From positions 1,383,360-1,447,359 of the forward strand of contig NZ_LIPG01000002.1 in NCBI RefSeq assembly GCF_001905505.1: DNA of 64,000 nucleotides, in the 5' to 3' direction. This document shows positions 26,204 to 34,977 of the stretch, piece by piece. Every line of letters begins with the position of its first letter. Position 1 is the first letter of the stretch. Below the pieces are notes generated by a model. It saw only the letters and a list, made by a program, of their open reading frames with translations. It was not told where the DNA came from and did not search any database. A program made the position numbers and the translations under genes. Origin of the DNA: Streptomyces sp. CB02058 (GTDB lineage Bacteria; Actinomycetota; Actinomycetes; Streptomycetales; Streptomycetaceae).

Positions 26204-27133
26204 ATGGAGCCGAACCTGCCCGATGTCGTGCTGTGGTCGATCCCGGCCTTCGTCCTGCTCACCGTCCTCGAAATGGTGTCCTACCGACTGCACCCGGACG
26301 AGGACGCCGCCGGATACGACGCCAAGGACGCCGCCACCAGCGTCACCATGGGGCTCGGCAGCCTGGGCTTCGACCTGCTGTGGAAGATACCCGTCGTGGC
26401 GATCTACGCGGCCGTCTACGAGCTGACCCCGCTGCGCGTTCCCGTGCTCTGGTGGACGGTCCTGCTGATGCTCCTCGCGCAGGACTTCTTCTACTACTGG
26501 TCCCACCGCGGCCACCACGTCATCCGGCTCCTCTGGGCCTGTCACGTGGTTCACCACTCCAGCCGGAAGTTCAACCTCACCACGGCGCTGCGCCAGCCCT
26601 GGACCTCGCTCACCTCCTGGCCGTTCTACCTCCCGCTCATCGCCCTGGGCGTCCACCCGGCCGCGCTCGCCTTCTGCTCCTCGGTGAACCTCGTCTACCA
26701 GTTCGGGGTCCACACCGAGAGGATCGACAAGCTGCCCCGGCCCTTCGAGTACGTCCTCAACACGCCCTCCCACCACCGGGTGCACCACGCCTCCCAGGGC
26801 GGCTACCTGGACCGGAACTTCGGCGGGATCCTCATCGTCTGGGACCGGCTCTTCGGCTCGTTCGCGGGCGAGACCGAGCGGCCCGTCTTCGGGCTCACCA
26901 AGAACATCAGCACCCACAACCCCTTCCGCGTCGCCACCCACGAGTACGCCGCCATCGCCCGCGACGTGCGAGCGGCGGCCACCTGGAGCGAGCGGGCGGG
27001 CCGCGTCTTCCGGGGACCGGGCTGGCAGCCGGCACCCGCCGCCGGGACGGCACCCGCCGCCGGGACGGCATCCACCGCCGGGACGGCACCGGCACCCGCC
27101 GCGCAGCCGCACACCGCCGAGCGCACCGGATGA
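26204..27133 (+). CDS. Sterol desaturase/fatty acid hydroxylase family membrane enzyme
   Basis: 309 residues from ATG 26204; an in-frame ATG at 26169 is possible. Four to five membrane helices surround the di-iron histidine boxes HRGHH (with SHRGHHVIRLLW), HVVHHSS and HHRVHHAS, which mark the fatty-acid hydroxylase superfamily (PF04116). It probably oxidises a lipid alkyl chain or sterol-like substrate. The last 35 residues are an Ala/Pro/Gly/Thr-rich tail encoded by 18-base tandem repeats. The stop overlaps the next start by 4 bases (ATGA), so it is co-translated with the lysoplasmalogenase-like gene. Confidence 0.92.
   Translation: MEPNLPDVVLWSIPAFVLLTVLEMVSYRLHPDEDAAGYDAKDAATSVTMGLGSLGFDLLWKIPVVAIYAAVYELTPLRVPVLWWTVLLMLLAQDFFYYWSHRGHHVIRLLWACHVVHHSSRKFNLTTALRQPWTSLTSWPFYLPLIALGVHPAALAFCSSVNLVYQFGVHTERIDKLPRPFEYVLNTPSHHRVHHASQGGYLDRNFGGILIVWDRLFGSFAGETERPVFGLTKNISTHNPFRVATHEYAAIARDVRAAATWSERAGRVFRGPGWQPAPAAGTAPAAGTASTAGTAPAPAAQPHTAERTG
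27033..27086 (+). repeat. Three 18-bp tandem repeats in the desaturase tail
   Basis: Units at 27033-27050 and 27051-27068 are identical and the third, 27069-27086, differs at two bases. A partial fourth unit follows. They encode the low-complexity TAPAAG-type tail of the sterol desaturase, so length variation would stay in frame. Confidence 0.85.
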
Positions 27134-27810
27134 CGCCCCGCGCCGGCGCACACCGGCTCGTGCGCCCGCTGCTCGTCGCCTTCCTCGCCGTCTCCGCCGT
27201 CCATCTGGCCGGGCTCCTCGCCGGGGCGGACGCCGCGCACGTGGCCACCAAGCCGCTGCTGATGCTCCTGCTCGCCGCCTACGCCACGGCACGCGGCGGC
27301 CCCCGGCTGCTGATCGCCGCGCTGCTGTGCGGCTGGGCGGGCGACGTGCTGCTGATGCCCGACGCGGAGGCCGCGTTCCTCGTGGGCATGGCCTTCTTCG
27401 CGGCAGGTCACGTCTGCTACCTGCTGCTCTTCGGCCGCGCCCCCGTGCGGGCGGTCACCGGTCTCGTGTACGCCGTGGTCCTCGTGGTCTTCGTCGTGCT
27501 GCTGTGGCCGGGCCTGCCGGGCGGACTGCGCGTCCCCTTGACCGGATACAGCCTGCTGCTCACGGCGATGGCGTGGCGGGCGGGCGTCCTCGGCCGGAAC
27601 GCCGCCGTCGGCGGAGCCCTCTTCCTGCTCTCCGACGCGCTCATCGCCACCGGCATCGCGGACTGGCCCCAGCTGCCCGCCCACGACTTCTGGATCATGC
27701 TGACCTACATCGCCGCGCAGTACCTGCTCACACGGGGGGCGCTCGGCGGAGCGGAGGATTCCACCGGCGCCGCCCCTGGGGCGTACCGTGAGGGGAGTAT
27801 CAGAATCTGA
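27130..27810 (+). CDS. YhhN/TMEM86-family membrane protein (lysoplasmalogenase-like)
   Basis: 226 residues from ATG 27130, with seven to eight hydrophobic helices. Family marks are KPLLMLLLAAY, AALLCGWAGDVLLM and GALFLLSDALIA, with Asp residues inside helices as expected for the active site. Mammalian TMEM86 and some bacterial members hydrolyse lysoplasmalogens; activity in Streptomyces is inferred. Coupling with the desaturase points to ether- or vinyl-ether-lipid or other lipid remodelling. Confidence 0.88.
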   Translation: MTPRAGAHRLVRPLLVAFLAVSAVHLAGLLAGADAAHVATKPLLMLLLAAYATARGGPRLLIAALLCGWAGDVLLMPDAEAAFLVGMAFFAAGHVCYLLLFGRAPVRAVTGLVYAVVLVVFVVLLWPGLPGGLRVPLTGYSLLLTAMAWRAGVLGRNAAVGGALFLLSDALIATGIADWPQLPAHDFWIMLTYIAAQYLLTRGALGGAEDSTGAAPGAYREGSIRI

Positions 27811-27831
27811 GACGATCGAGGATCTCCACGC

Positions 27832-28875
27832 ATGCGCGCCACCGTCATCCACGCCCCTCACGACATCCGGGTCGAGGAGGTGCCCGACCCCCGGGTCCAG
27901 CAGCCCACCGACGTCGTCCTGCGGGTGCTGCGGGCCTGCATCTGCGGCAGTGACCTGTGGGCCTACCGGGGCGAGTCGGCCCGGCAGCCCGGCCAGCGCA
28001 TCGGCCACGAGTTCCTCGGCGTCGTCGAGGAGGCCGGCTCCGGGGTCAACGGCTTCGCCGTCGGCGACCTCGTCGTCGCCCCCTTCGTCTGGTCCGACGG
28101 CACCTGCGCCTACTGCGCCGAAGGGCTCACCACCTCCTGCCCCCAGGGCGGCTTCTGGGGTTCGGTCGGTTCGGACGGCGGCCAGGGCGAGGCGGTCCGC
28201 GTCCCGTTCGCCGACGGCACCCTGGTCAAGCTCCCCGCTGCCGCCGCGTCCGACGACCGCCTGCTGACCGCGCTCCTGGCGCTCTCCGACGTCCTGGGCA
28301 CCGGGCACCACGCGGCGATCGGCGCGGGCGTGAAGCCCGGCAGCACCGTCGCGGTCGTCGGTGACGGCGCGGTCGGCCTGTGCGGCGTCATGGCCGCCAA
28401 GCGGCTCGGCGCCGAGCGGATCATCGCCCTGGGCCGCCACCAGGCCCGTACCGACATCGCCCGCGCCTTCGGAGCCACGGACGTCGTCGCCGAGCGCGGC
28501 GAGGCGGCTCTCGCGGCCGTACGGGAGCTGACGCGGGGCGAAGGCACCCACGGGGTCATCGAGGCGGTCGGCACCGAGCAGTCGATGCGCACGGCCCTCG
28601 GCATCGTGCGCGACGGCGGCTCCGTCGGATACGTCGGAGTCCCGCACGGCAGCGGCACCGGCGTCGACCTCGGCGTCATGTTCGACCGGAACATCGCCCT
28701 GCGCGGAGGCGTCGCCCCCGTGCGCACGTACATCCCGGAGCTGCTCCCCGACGTGCTGGACGGCACGATCGACCCCTCGCCCGTCTTCGACCTGACCGTC
28801 GGGCTGGACGGGGTGCCGGGCGGCTACAAGGCGATGGACGAGCGCACGGCGCTGAAGGTCCTCGTCAAGCCGTAG
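27832..28875 (+). CDS. Zinc-dependent alcohol dehydrogenase (MDR superfamily)
   Basis: 347 residues. The catalytic zinc ligands are seen in CICGSDLWAYRG (Cys) and GHEFLGVVEEAG (His-Glu). The structural-zinc loop is reduced: CAYCAEGLTTSC retains three Cys. The Rossmann motif is VVGDGAVGLCG. The C-terminal half has GVIEAVGTEQSM. The substrate is unknown. It begins at ATG 27832, 21 bases after the previous stop, so it may be read from the lipid operon. It ends at a strong palindromic terminator. Confidence 0.93.
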   Translation: MRATVIHAPHDIRVEEVPDPRVQQPTDVVLRVLRACICGSDLWAYRGESARQPGQRIGHEFLGVVEEAGSGVNGFAVGDLVVAPFVWSDGTCAYCAEGLTTSCPQGGFWGSVGSDGGQGEAVRVPFADGTLVKLPAAAASDDRLLTALLALSDVLGTGHHAAIGAGVKPGSTVAVVGDGAVGLCGVMAAKRLGAERIIALGRHQARTDIARAFGATDVVAERGEAALAAVRELTRGEGTHGVIEAVGTEQSMRTALGIVRDGGSVGYVGVPHGSGTGVDLGVMFDRNIALRGGVAPVRTYIPELLPDVLDGTIDPSPVFDLTVGLDGVPGGYKAMDERTALKVLVKP

Positions 28876-28890
28876 CGCCCGCCGTACGCG

Positions 28891-28924
28891 GGAGGGGCCG
28901 GGGACAGCTGTCCCCGGCCCCTCC
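28891..28924. terminator. Bidirectional terminator, 34-bp perfect palindrome
   Basis: GGAGGGGCCGGGGACAG and its exact reverse complement meet without a loop, followed by TTTC on the plus strand. It lies between the converging alcohol dehydrogenase and protease genes. Confidence 0.85.
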
Positions 28925-28945
28925 TTTCACGCCGTGCCCCGCCGG

Positions 28946-30475
28946 TTACCGGGTGACCGCGTCCAGCGCGTCCACGACACCGGCTCCGTAGAAGCCGTTG
29001 TACCGGGTGCCGCCCTCGCAGACCGCGTCCACGGTGCCGTCGGCGTCGATGTCGTACGGCGCGCCGCACGCGGTGGCGTCGGCCTGGTGCGTCAGCAGCG
29101 CCTTCACCACCGCCGCGGAGGCACGCGGGTGGGCCGACTTGATCAGGGCCGCGACGCCCGCGACGTGCGGGGACGCCATCGACGTACCGGCCTTGTAGTT
29201 GTAGCCGCCGCCGATCGTCGTCGACAGGATCAGACCGCTGACGGCCGGAGCCTCGGGCGTCTGGTAGCGCGTCGAGTCACCGCCCGGGGCGGCCACGTCG
29301 ATGACTCCGAGACCGTAGTTCGAGTACGAGGACTTCAGGCCCTTCGCCCCGGTCGCGGAGACCGTCACGACACCCGGCAGCATGGTCGGGATGTCGGGGC
29401 AGGCGCTCGGGTCGACCGTGCGGGTGACCGTCGTCGTGTCGTTGGGGCTCGTCGTGTCCTCGATGGCGTCGAGGGCCAGGTCGTGGTCGGAGTTGCCGGC
29501 CGCGGCGACGTTCACGACACCCTTGCTCTCCGCGTAGCGGGTGGCACGGGTGACCGCCTCGACCAGGGCGCCCTGGTCCGGGTCGTTCTTGCAGTTGAAC
29601 AGCCAGGGGTCGGTGTAATAGCTGTTGTTGGTCACATCGACGCCGTGCTCGGCGGCCCAGACGAAGCCGCAGACGACGGCCTCGGTGTAGAAGAAGCCGG
29701 CGGGCGTGGACACCTTGATGCCGGAGACCTTCACCCCGGGTGCGACGCCGGTGACGCCGACGCCGTTCTTCGCCGCGGCTATGGTGCCCGCGACGTGCGT
29801 TCCGTGGTCGGCCTCGCCGGGCGCGGGACGCCAGGCGCCCTCGGTGGTGTCCGGGGCACCGGACACGCAGTTCACGGAGGCGGCACGGTCGAAGTTCGGC
29901 GCCAGGTCCGGGTGGGTGTCGTCCACGCCCGTGTCGATGACGGCGACCGTGACCTTGCTGCTGCCGAGCGACTTCTGGTGCGCCTTGTCCGCCTTGATGG
30001 CGGGCAGGTCCCACTGCAGGGGCTCCAGCGGGTCCTGGCCGGCCGTCGCCTCGGCCGCGGCGGCCTGAGCCTGCCCGGCGGAGAGGGGCTGGCCGACGCC
30101 GATGTCCTTGGTCGCCTGCGGGACGATCGGGTTGGTGCGCGTGGCGCCCGCGGACTGGACGCCCTTGGCCTTGCGGATCGTCGCGCCGAAGTCCGGGTTC
30201 TTCGAGTGGACGACGATGACGCCGATCTTGTCGTACGACGTGACGACCGACCCGCCGGCCGCGGATATCGCCTTGCGGACCTGCTTGACGGTGCCGTGAC
30301 CCGCCCGCGTGTTCACGACGTACGACAGCTGGGGCCCGTCCGCCGATACCGCCGCCGGCTCCTCCGCGGGTGCCGCGGCCGCGGTCCCCGTCGGGAGGAA
30401 ACCGAGCGAGGCCGTGAGCGCGAGTCCGACGGGCAGCGTGAGTACGCGTGTCCGTCTGGTTGCCAGATGAGCCAT
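28946..30475 (-). CDS. Secreted subtilisin-like serine peptidase (S8 family)
   Basis: 509 residues with a signal peptide (RRTRVLTLPVGLALTASLG, cleavage probably in GTAAAAPA). An inhibitor-I9-like propeptide (about 45-115: LSYVVNTRAGHGTVKQVRKAI) precedes the peptidase domain. The catalytic triad is visible: Asp in AVIDTGVDDTHPDL, His in DHGTHVAGTIAA, Ser in AGTSMASPHVAGVAAL; the oxyanion Asn is in VNVAAAGNSDHD. The protein is exported and probably autoprocessed. Upstream lies a perfect 26-base inverted repeat in the leader. Extracellular protein degradation is the likely role. Confidence 0.96.
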   Translation of the reverse strand: MAHLATRRTRVLTLPVGLALTASLGFLPTGTAAAAPAEEPAAVSADGPQLSYVVNTRAGHGTVKQVRKAISAAGGSVVTSYDKIGVIVVHSKNPDFGATIRKAKGVQSAGATRTNPIVPQATKDIGVGQPLSAGQAQAAAAEATAGQDPLEPLQWDLPAIKADKAHQKSLGSSKVTVAVIDTGVDDTHPDLAPNFDRAASVNCVSGAPDTTEGAWRPAPGEADHGTHVAGTIAAAKNGVGVTGVAPGVKVSGIKVSTPAGFFYTEAVVCGFVWAAEHGVDVTNNSYYTDPWLFNCKNDPDQGALVEAVTRATRYAESKGVVNVAAAGNSDHDLALDAIEDTTSPNDTTTVTRTVDPSACPDIPTMLPGVVTVSATGAKGLKSSYSNYGLGVIDVAAPGGDSTRYQTPEAPAVSGLILSTTIGGGYNYKAGTSMASPHVAGVAALIKSAHPRASAAVVKALLTHQADATACGAPYDIDADGTVDAVCEGGTRYNGFYGAGVVDALDAVTR

Positions 30476-30501
30476 GGGTTCTCCACATCATCCGTGCCAG
30501 T

Positions 30502-30527
30502 GGTCCGGACACAGGTGTGTCCGGACC
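30502..30527. promoter_or_regulatory. Perfect inverted repeat in protease leader
   Basis: GGTCCGGACAC and GTGTCCGGACC, 11-base arms with loop AGGT, lie 27 bases before the protease ATG. Promoter assignment is open. It may be an operator or a leader hairpin. The rest of the 302-bp gap to 30778 shows no other gene. Confidence 0.6.
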
Positions 30528-30777
30528 GGTACATGACCAGTGAAGTTATCGCTGATCTTCCCGGCGCATCAATGAATACGGGCAAGTGAGTTCGAGGTGT
30601 GACCTCCGGGAGGCGCGTCCACGCGGCAACTCCGGAGAAGACCGAACCTGCGGTGAACCGCTTCGCCGCGCTCTCCGTGCCGTTGCACAGGGAGCCGTGC
30701 ACCAGCCCCGATCACGCAGAGGACTCCCTGTGAAATCCACCGTGCCCACCACCGCACCCGCGTCGCGAGGAGAATCC

Positions 30778-31143
30778 GTGGCTACCGAAGCACCGCCGCC
30801 CCAGGGGCGTGAGGACGACAGTCCCGTCCAGCCCACGACCGAGGCGTACCTCGAGGCGCAGAACAGCGCGGAGTTCGCCGAACTGCGACGCTCCCACCGC
30901 TCGTTCGCCTTCCCGCTGACCGTGGCCTTCATCGCCTGGTACCTGCTGTACGTGCTGCTGTCCAGCTACGCGGGCGACTTCATGGGCACCAAGGTCGTCG
31001 CCAACTTCAACGTGGCGTTCGTGTTCGGCCTCGCCCAGTTCCTCACGACGTTCCTCATCGCCTGGTTCTACTCGCGCCACGCCACCAACAAGCTCGACCC
31101 GCAGGCGGCGGCCATCAAGTCCCGTCTGGAGGCCGACGCATGA
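30778..31143 (+). CDS. DUF485 membrane protein, symporter partner
   Basis: 121 residues from GTG 30778 after GAGGAGAA; a GTG at 30730 would add 16 residues. The DUF485 pattern is clear: FAELRRSHRSFAFPLTVAFIAWYLLYVLLSSYAGDFM and a second helix NVAFVFGLAQFLTTFLIAWFYSRHA. Such YjcH-type proteins are encoded upstream of ActP-like acetate symporters. The stop overlaps the symporter start by 4 bases. Confidence 0.92.
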   Translation: MATEAPPPQGREDDSPVQPTTEAYLEAQNSAEFAELRRSHRSFAFPLTVAFIAWYLLYVLLSSYAGDFMGTKVVANFNVAFVFGLAQFLTTFLIAWFYSRHATNKLDPQAAAIKSRLEADA

Positions 31144-32777
31144 GCGCCGCGCACGACACCCACGCAGTGATCCAGCTCGCCGCCTCGTCGACGACCGAGC
31201 ACCGGCCGCTGATCATCACCCTCTTCGCGGTCTTCGTCGCCGCGACGCTCGGCATCACCGTCTGGGCCGGCCGCCAGACCAAGAGCGCGTCCGACTTCTA
31301 CGCGGGCGGGCGGCAGTTCACCGCCTTCCAGAACGGCCTCGCCGTCTCCGGCGACTACATGTCGGCCGCGTCCTTCCTCGGCATCGCGGGCGCCATCGCG
31401 CTCTTCGGATACGACGGCTTCCTCTACTCCATCGGCTTCCTCGTCGCCTGGCTCGTGGCGCTGCTCCTCGTCGCCGAACCGCTGCGCAACTCCGGCCGCT
31501 ACACCATGGGCGACGTCCTCGCCTACCGGATGCGCCAGCGGCCCGTCCGTACGGCGGCCGGCACCTCCACGATCGTCGTCTCGATCTTCTACCTGCTCGC
31601 CCAGATGGCCGGTGCGGGCGTGCTGGTCTCGCTGCTCCTCGGCATCACCAGCGACTCGGGCAAGATCGTCATCGTGGCGCTGGTCGGCGTACTCATGATC
31701 CTCTACGTCACCATCGGCGGCATGAAGGGCACCACCTGGGTGCAGATGGTCAAGGCCGTCCTCCTCATCGCGGGCGCCCTGCTGATGACCTTCCTGGTGC
31801 TGTGGAAGTTCAACTTCAACGTCTCCGACCTGCTGGGCACCGCCGCGGAGAAGAGCGGCCACGGCGCCGCCTTCCTGGAGCCGGGCCTCAAGTACGGCGC
31901 GACCGGAACCTCGAAGCTGGACTTCATCTCGCTCGGCATCGCGCTGGTGCTGGGCACCGCCGGTCTGCCGCACATCCTGATCCGCTTCTACACCGTGCCG
32001 ACGTCCAAGGCGGCCCGTAAGTCCGTGAACTGGGCCATCGGGATCATCGGCGCCTTCTACCTGATGACGATCGCCCTGGGCTTCGGCGCCGCCGCGCTGA
32101 TCGGGCCGGAGGAGATCAAGGCCAAGAACCCGGCGGGCAACGCCGCGGCACCGCAGCTGGCCGAATACCTCGGAGGGGTCGGCACCACCTGGGGCGCCAT
32201 CCTCCTCGCGGTCATCTCGGCCGTCGCCTTCGCCACCATCCTGGCCGTGGTCGCGGGACTCACCCTCGCCTCCTCGTCCTCCTTCGCCCACGACATCTAC
32301 GCCAACGTCATCCGCAAGGGGACCGCCACGGAGAAGGAGGAGATGCGTGCCGCGAAGTGGGCCACCGTCGCGATCGGCGTCGTCTCCATCGCGCTCGGCG
32401 CGCTGGCCCGCGACCTGAACGTCGCCGGGCTCGTCGCCCTGGCCTTCGCCGTCGCCGCGTCGGCCAACCTGCCGACGATCCTCTACAGCCTGTTCTGGAA
32501 GCGCTTCACCACCCAGGGCGCACTCTGGTCCATCTACGGCGGCCTCGCCTCGTCCGTGCTGCTGGTGCTCTTCTCGCCGGTCGTCTCAGGCAAGGCCACC
32601 TCGATGTTCCCGGACGTGGACTTCGCCTGGTTCCCGCTGGAGAACCCGGGCCTCATCTCCATCCCGCTGGGCTTCCTGCTCGGCTGGCTCGGCTCGGTCC
32701 TCTCCAAGGAGGTGCCGGACAAGGGCAAGTACGCCGAACTCGAGGTCAAGTCCCTCACCGGCACCGGAGCCCACTGA
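31140..32777 (+). CDS. actP: Cation/acetate-type solute symporter (SSS family, ActP/MctC-like)
   Basis: 545 residues, about 13 membrane helices, sodium/solute symporter family. Family marks are ASDFYAGGRQFTAFQNGLAVSGDYMSAASFLGIAGAI and the Na+-site region GTAGLPHILIRFYTVPTSKAARKSV. With DUF485 upstream it matches acetate or other short monocarboxylate uptake (ActP/MctC); the exact substrate is inferred. Translation is coupled to the DUF485 gene. A strong hairpin follows. Confidence 0.93.
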   Translation: MSAAHDTHAVIQLAASSTTEHRPLIITLFAVFVAATLGITVWAGRQTKSASDFYAGGRQFTAFQNGLAVSGDYMSAASFLGIAGAIALFGYDGFLYSIGFLVAWLVALLLVAEPLRNSGRYTMGDVLAYRMRQRPVRTAAGTSTIVVSIFYLLAQMAGAGVLVSLLLGITSDSGKIVIVALVGVLMILYVTIGGMKGTTWVQMVKAVLLIAGALLMTFLVLWKFNFNVSDLLGTAAEKSGHGAAFLEPGLKYGATGTSKLDFISLGIALVLGTAGLPHILIRFYTVPTSKAARKSVNWAIGIIGAFYLMTIALGFGAAALIGPEEIKAKNPAGNAAAPQLAEYLGGVGTTWGAILLAVISAVAFATILAVVAGLTLASSSSFAHDIYANVIRKGTATEKEEMRAAKWATVAIGVVSIALGALARDLNVAGLVALAFAVAASANLPTILYSLFWKRFTTQGALWSIYGGLASSVLLVLFSPVVSGKATSMFPDVDFAWFPLENPGLISIPLGFLLGWLGSVLSKEVPDKGKYAELEVKSLTGTGAH

Positions 32778-32799
32778 CCCGCCTGCCGCACCACCGCCC

Positions 32800-32833
32800 G
32801 GGGCCCCGTCGTAGAGAACTACGACGGGGCCCC
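32800..32833 (+). terminator. Symporter operon terminator
   Basis: GGGGCCCCGTCGTAG and CTACGACGGGGCCCC, perfect 15-base arms with loop AGAA, 22 bases after the symporter stop. There is no U-tract. Confidence 0.8.
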
Positions 32834-32937
32834 GTCGCACCTCGTGCCAACCGGGCCTCCTGGATGTCACAGGTCTCGCGTAGTCTCGGAGGAGTCAGAC
32901 CGCATCCGCGGACATCACCGGGGGAGGGGGCCCAAAA

Positions 32938-33927
32938 GTGCTCATCGACACCTACGGCCGGGTCGCCACCGACCTGCGTGTTTCACTGACCGACAAGTGC
33001 AATCTCCGCTGCACCTACTGCATGCCCGAAGAGGGCCTCCAGTGGCTGACCAAGTCGGAGCTGCTCACCGACGACGAGATCGTCAGGCTCATCCGCATCG
33101 CCGTCACCGACCTCGGCGTCAGGGAAGTCCGCTTCACCGGCGGCGAGCCCCTGCTGCGCCCCGGACTCGTGTCCATCGTCGAGCGCTGCGCCGCCCTGGA
33201 GCCCCGCCCCAGGATGTCGCTCACCACCAACGGCATCGGGCTCAAGCGCACCGCAGCCGCCCTGAAGGCCGCGGGCCTGGACCGGGTCAACGTATCCCTG
33301 GACACCCTGCGCCCCGACGTGTTCAAGACGCTCACCCGCCGTGACCGGCACAAGGATGTCCTGGACGGGCTCCGGGCCGCCCGGGAAGCCGGACTCACCC
33401 CCGTGAAGGTCAACACGGTGCTGATGCCCGGGCTCAACGAGGACGAGGCCCCCGAGCTCCTCGCCTGGGCCGTGGAGAACGACTACGAGCTCCGCTTCAT
33501 CGAGCAGATGCCGCTCGACGCCCAGCACGGCTGGAAGCGCGACGGGATGATCACCGCGGGTGACATCCTCGCCTCGCTGCGCACCCGCTTCACCCTCACC
33601 GAGGAAGGGGAGGACGAGCGCGGATCGGCTCCCGCCGAGCGCTGGACCGTGGACGGCGGCCCGCATCGCGTCGGCGTCATCGCCTCCGTGACCAGGCCCT
33701 TCTGCAGCGCCTGCGACCGCACCCGGCTCACCGCCGACGGACAGGTCCGCACCTGCCTCTTCGCCCGCGAGGAGACGGATCTGCGCGGTGCCCTGCGCTC
33801 CGACGCGCCGGACGAGGAGATCGCCAGGATCTGGAAGCTCGCGATGTGGGGCAAGAAGGCGGGCTCCGGTCTCGACGACCCCACCTTCCTGCAGCCCGAC
33901 CGCCCGATGTCAGCGATCGGTGGCTGA
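32938..33927 (+). CDS. moaA: GTP 3',8-cyclase MoaA (molybdenum cofactor synthesis)
   Basis: 329 residues from GTG 32938. Radical-SAM iron-sulfur motif CNLRCTYC is near residue 20, with FTGGEPLLRPGL for SAM. The C-terminal cluster CSACDRTRLTADGQVRTC is diagnostic of MoaA. The protein lacks the terminal GG usually present but ends IGG, which fits. It converts GTP to 3',8-cH2GTP. Other moa genes are not adjacent. Its stop lies 18 bases inside the convergent neighbour. Confidence 0.95.
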   Translation: MLIDTYGRVATDLRVSLTDKCNLRCTYCMPEEGLQWLTKSELLTDDEIVRLIRIAVTDLGVREVRFTGGEPLLRPGLVSIVERCAALEPRPRMSLTTNGIGLKRTAAALKAAGLDRVNVSLDTLRPDVFKTLTRRDRHKDVLDGLRAAREAGLTPVKVNTVLMPGLNEDEAPELLAWAVENDYELRFIEQMPLDAQHGWKRDGMITAGDILASLRTRFTLTEEGEDERGSAPAERWTVDGGPHRVGVIASVTRPFCSACDRTRLTADGQVRTCLFAREETDLRGALRSDAPDEEIARIWKLAMWGKKAGSGLDDPTFLQPDRPMSAIGG

Positions 33928-34158
33928 GGACTCCCACTCCTCCAGCGTCACGACGTCCTTCAGGAAGCCGCGCACCCCGAGGAACGAGGAGAGGTGCTCC
34001 TTGTGCTCGTCGCAGGCCAGCCAGGTCTTGCGGCGGTCCGGAGTGTGGAGCTTCGGGTTGTTCCAGGCCAGCACCCACACGGCGTCGGCGCGACAGCCCT
34101 TGGCGGAGCAGACCGGAGCACCGGTGGCGCTCTCGGCGGAGGTATCGGGGAAGTTCAC
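33910..34158 (-). CDS. Small putative zinc-binding protein
   Basis: 82 residues from GTG 34158. Cys pairs CSAKGC and a CDEHKEH motif suggest a zinc site; the middle has AVWVLAWNNPKLHTPDRRKTWLACDEH. I recognise it only as a conserved actinobacterial short protein. It overlaps the moaA 3' end tail to tail by 18 bases. Confidence 0.8.
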   Translation of the reverse strand: MNFPDTSAESATGAPVCSAKGCRADAVWVLAWNNPKLHTPDRRKTWLACDEHKEHLSSFLGVRGFLKDVVTLEEWESSATDR

Positions 34159-34219
34159 GGCCTCAACCCTAAGGGCTCCCGACGGACGGCTCCGCGACGC
34201 ATCCCCGCCGGAGAAAGGG

Positions 34220-34257
34220 CGACGCCGAGCAGCCACGGGGGGAGCTGCCCGGCGTCG
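34220..34257 (-). terminator. Hairpin terminator after DUF3099 gene
   Basis: CGACGCCGAGCAGC and GCTGCCCGGCGTCG pair in 13 of 14 positions around a 10-base loop. It follows the minus-strand DUF3099 gene. Confidence 0.6.
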
Positions 34258-34378
34258 GTCCGTCGCTCCGACGGGGGATGCGGAGCGCTCACGAAGTATG
34301 GCACGCGGACCGGGGTCCGGTGCACCTGAACGCCGTGATTGATCTGAGCTTTTCTTGAGCTTCGCGAGCCGTCGCGGA

Positions 34379-34765
34379 TCAGTCCGCGCTGCGCGGATCG
34401 TCACCCCGGCCGGCCTGCCCGGGCTCCGCCACGGACTCCGCGGCCGGCTCCGGAGAGGCCGCCGCCGCAGCCGTGCCGAGGGCGGGCCGCATCGGCGCGG
34501 GCACGAAGGTCGTAGGCAGTGAAGGGGTGTTCTCCCGGCCCGCGTTGGCGATGACCACCGCGACATACGGGAGCAGAACGCCCAATGCGAGCGCCACCAC
34601 GGCCACATGCCTCTCGACGTTCCACAGGGTCGCGGCCAGCACCACCGAGACGGTGCGCACGGACATGGAGATGATGTAGCGCCGCTGCCTGCCGCGCACG
34701 TCGTCGGCAAGTCCCTGCCGCGCGCCCGTGATCCGGTAGACCTCCGCGCCGCTCTGCTTCCGCAT
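34379..34765 (-). CDS. DUF3099 membrane protein
   Basis: 128 residues from ATG 34765 after GGTGGAG. The N-terminal YRITGARQGLADDVRGRQRRYIISMSVRTV is the DUF3099 signature; two membrane helices follow (about 35-55 and 60-80). The C-terminal third is Ala/Pro/Glu-rich and probably disordered. Function is unknown. Confidence 0.88.
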   Translation of the reverse strand: MRKQSGAEVYRITGARQGLADDVRGRQRRYIISMSVRTVSVVLAATLWNVERHVAVVALALGVLLPYVAVVIANAGRENTPSLPTTFVPAPMRPALGTAAAAASPEPAAESVAEPGQAGRGDDPRSAD

Positions 34766-34977
34766 CGTGACTCCACCACCACGTCTCTGTGCCGGACATC
34801 CCCGTACGGCGCCGCTCCTACGGTACGCCCGCCGTCCGCCGGGTTCGAGACCGGGGTATGTCCCGTTCATGCCGGTCCGGGTGCCGTCCCACGTACGGCC
34901 CTGTCCGGCATGCGGCGTACGTCCGGCGGGCCGAGACTGGGCGAACGTGCGCACACCGCGCCGCACGAGGAGGCGTT

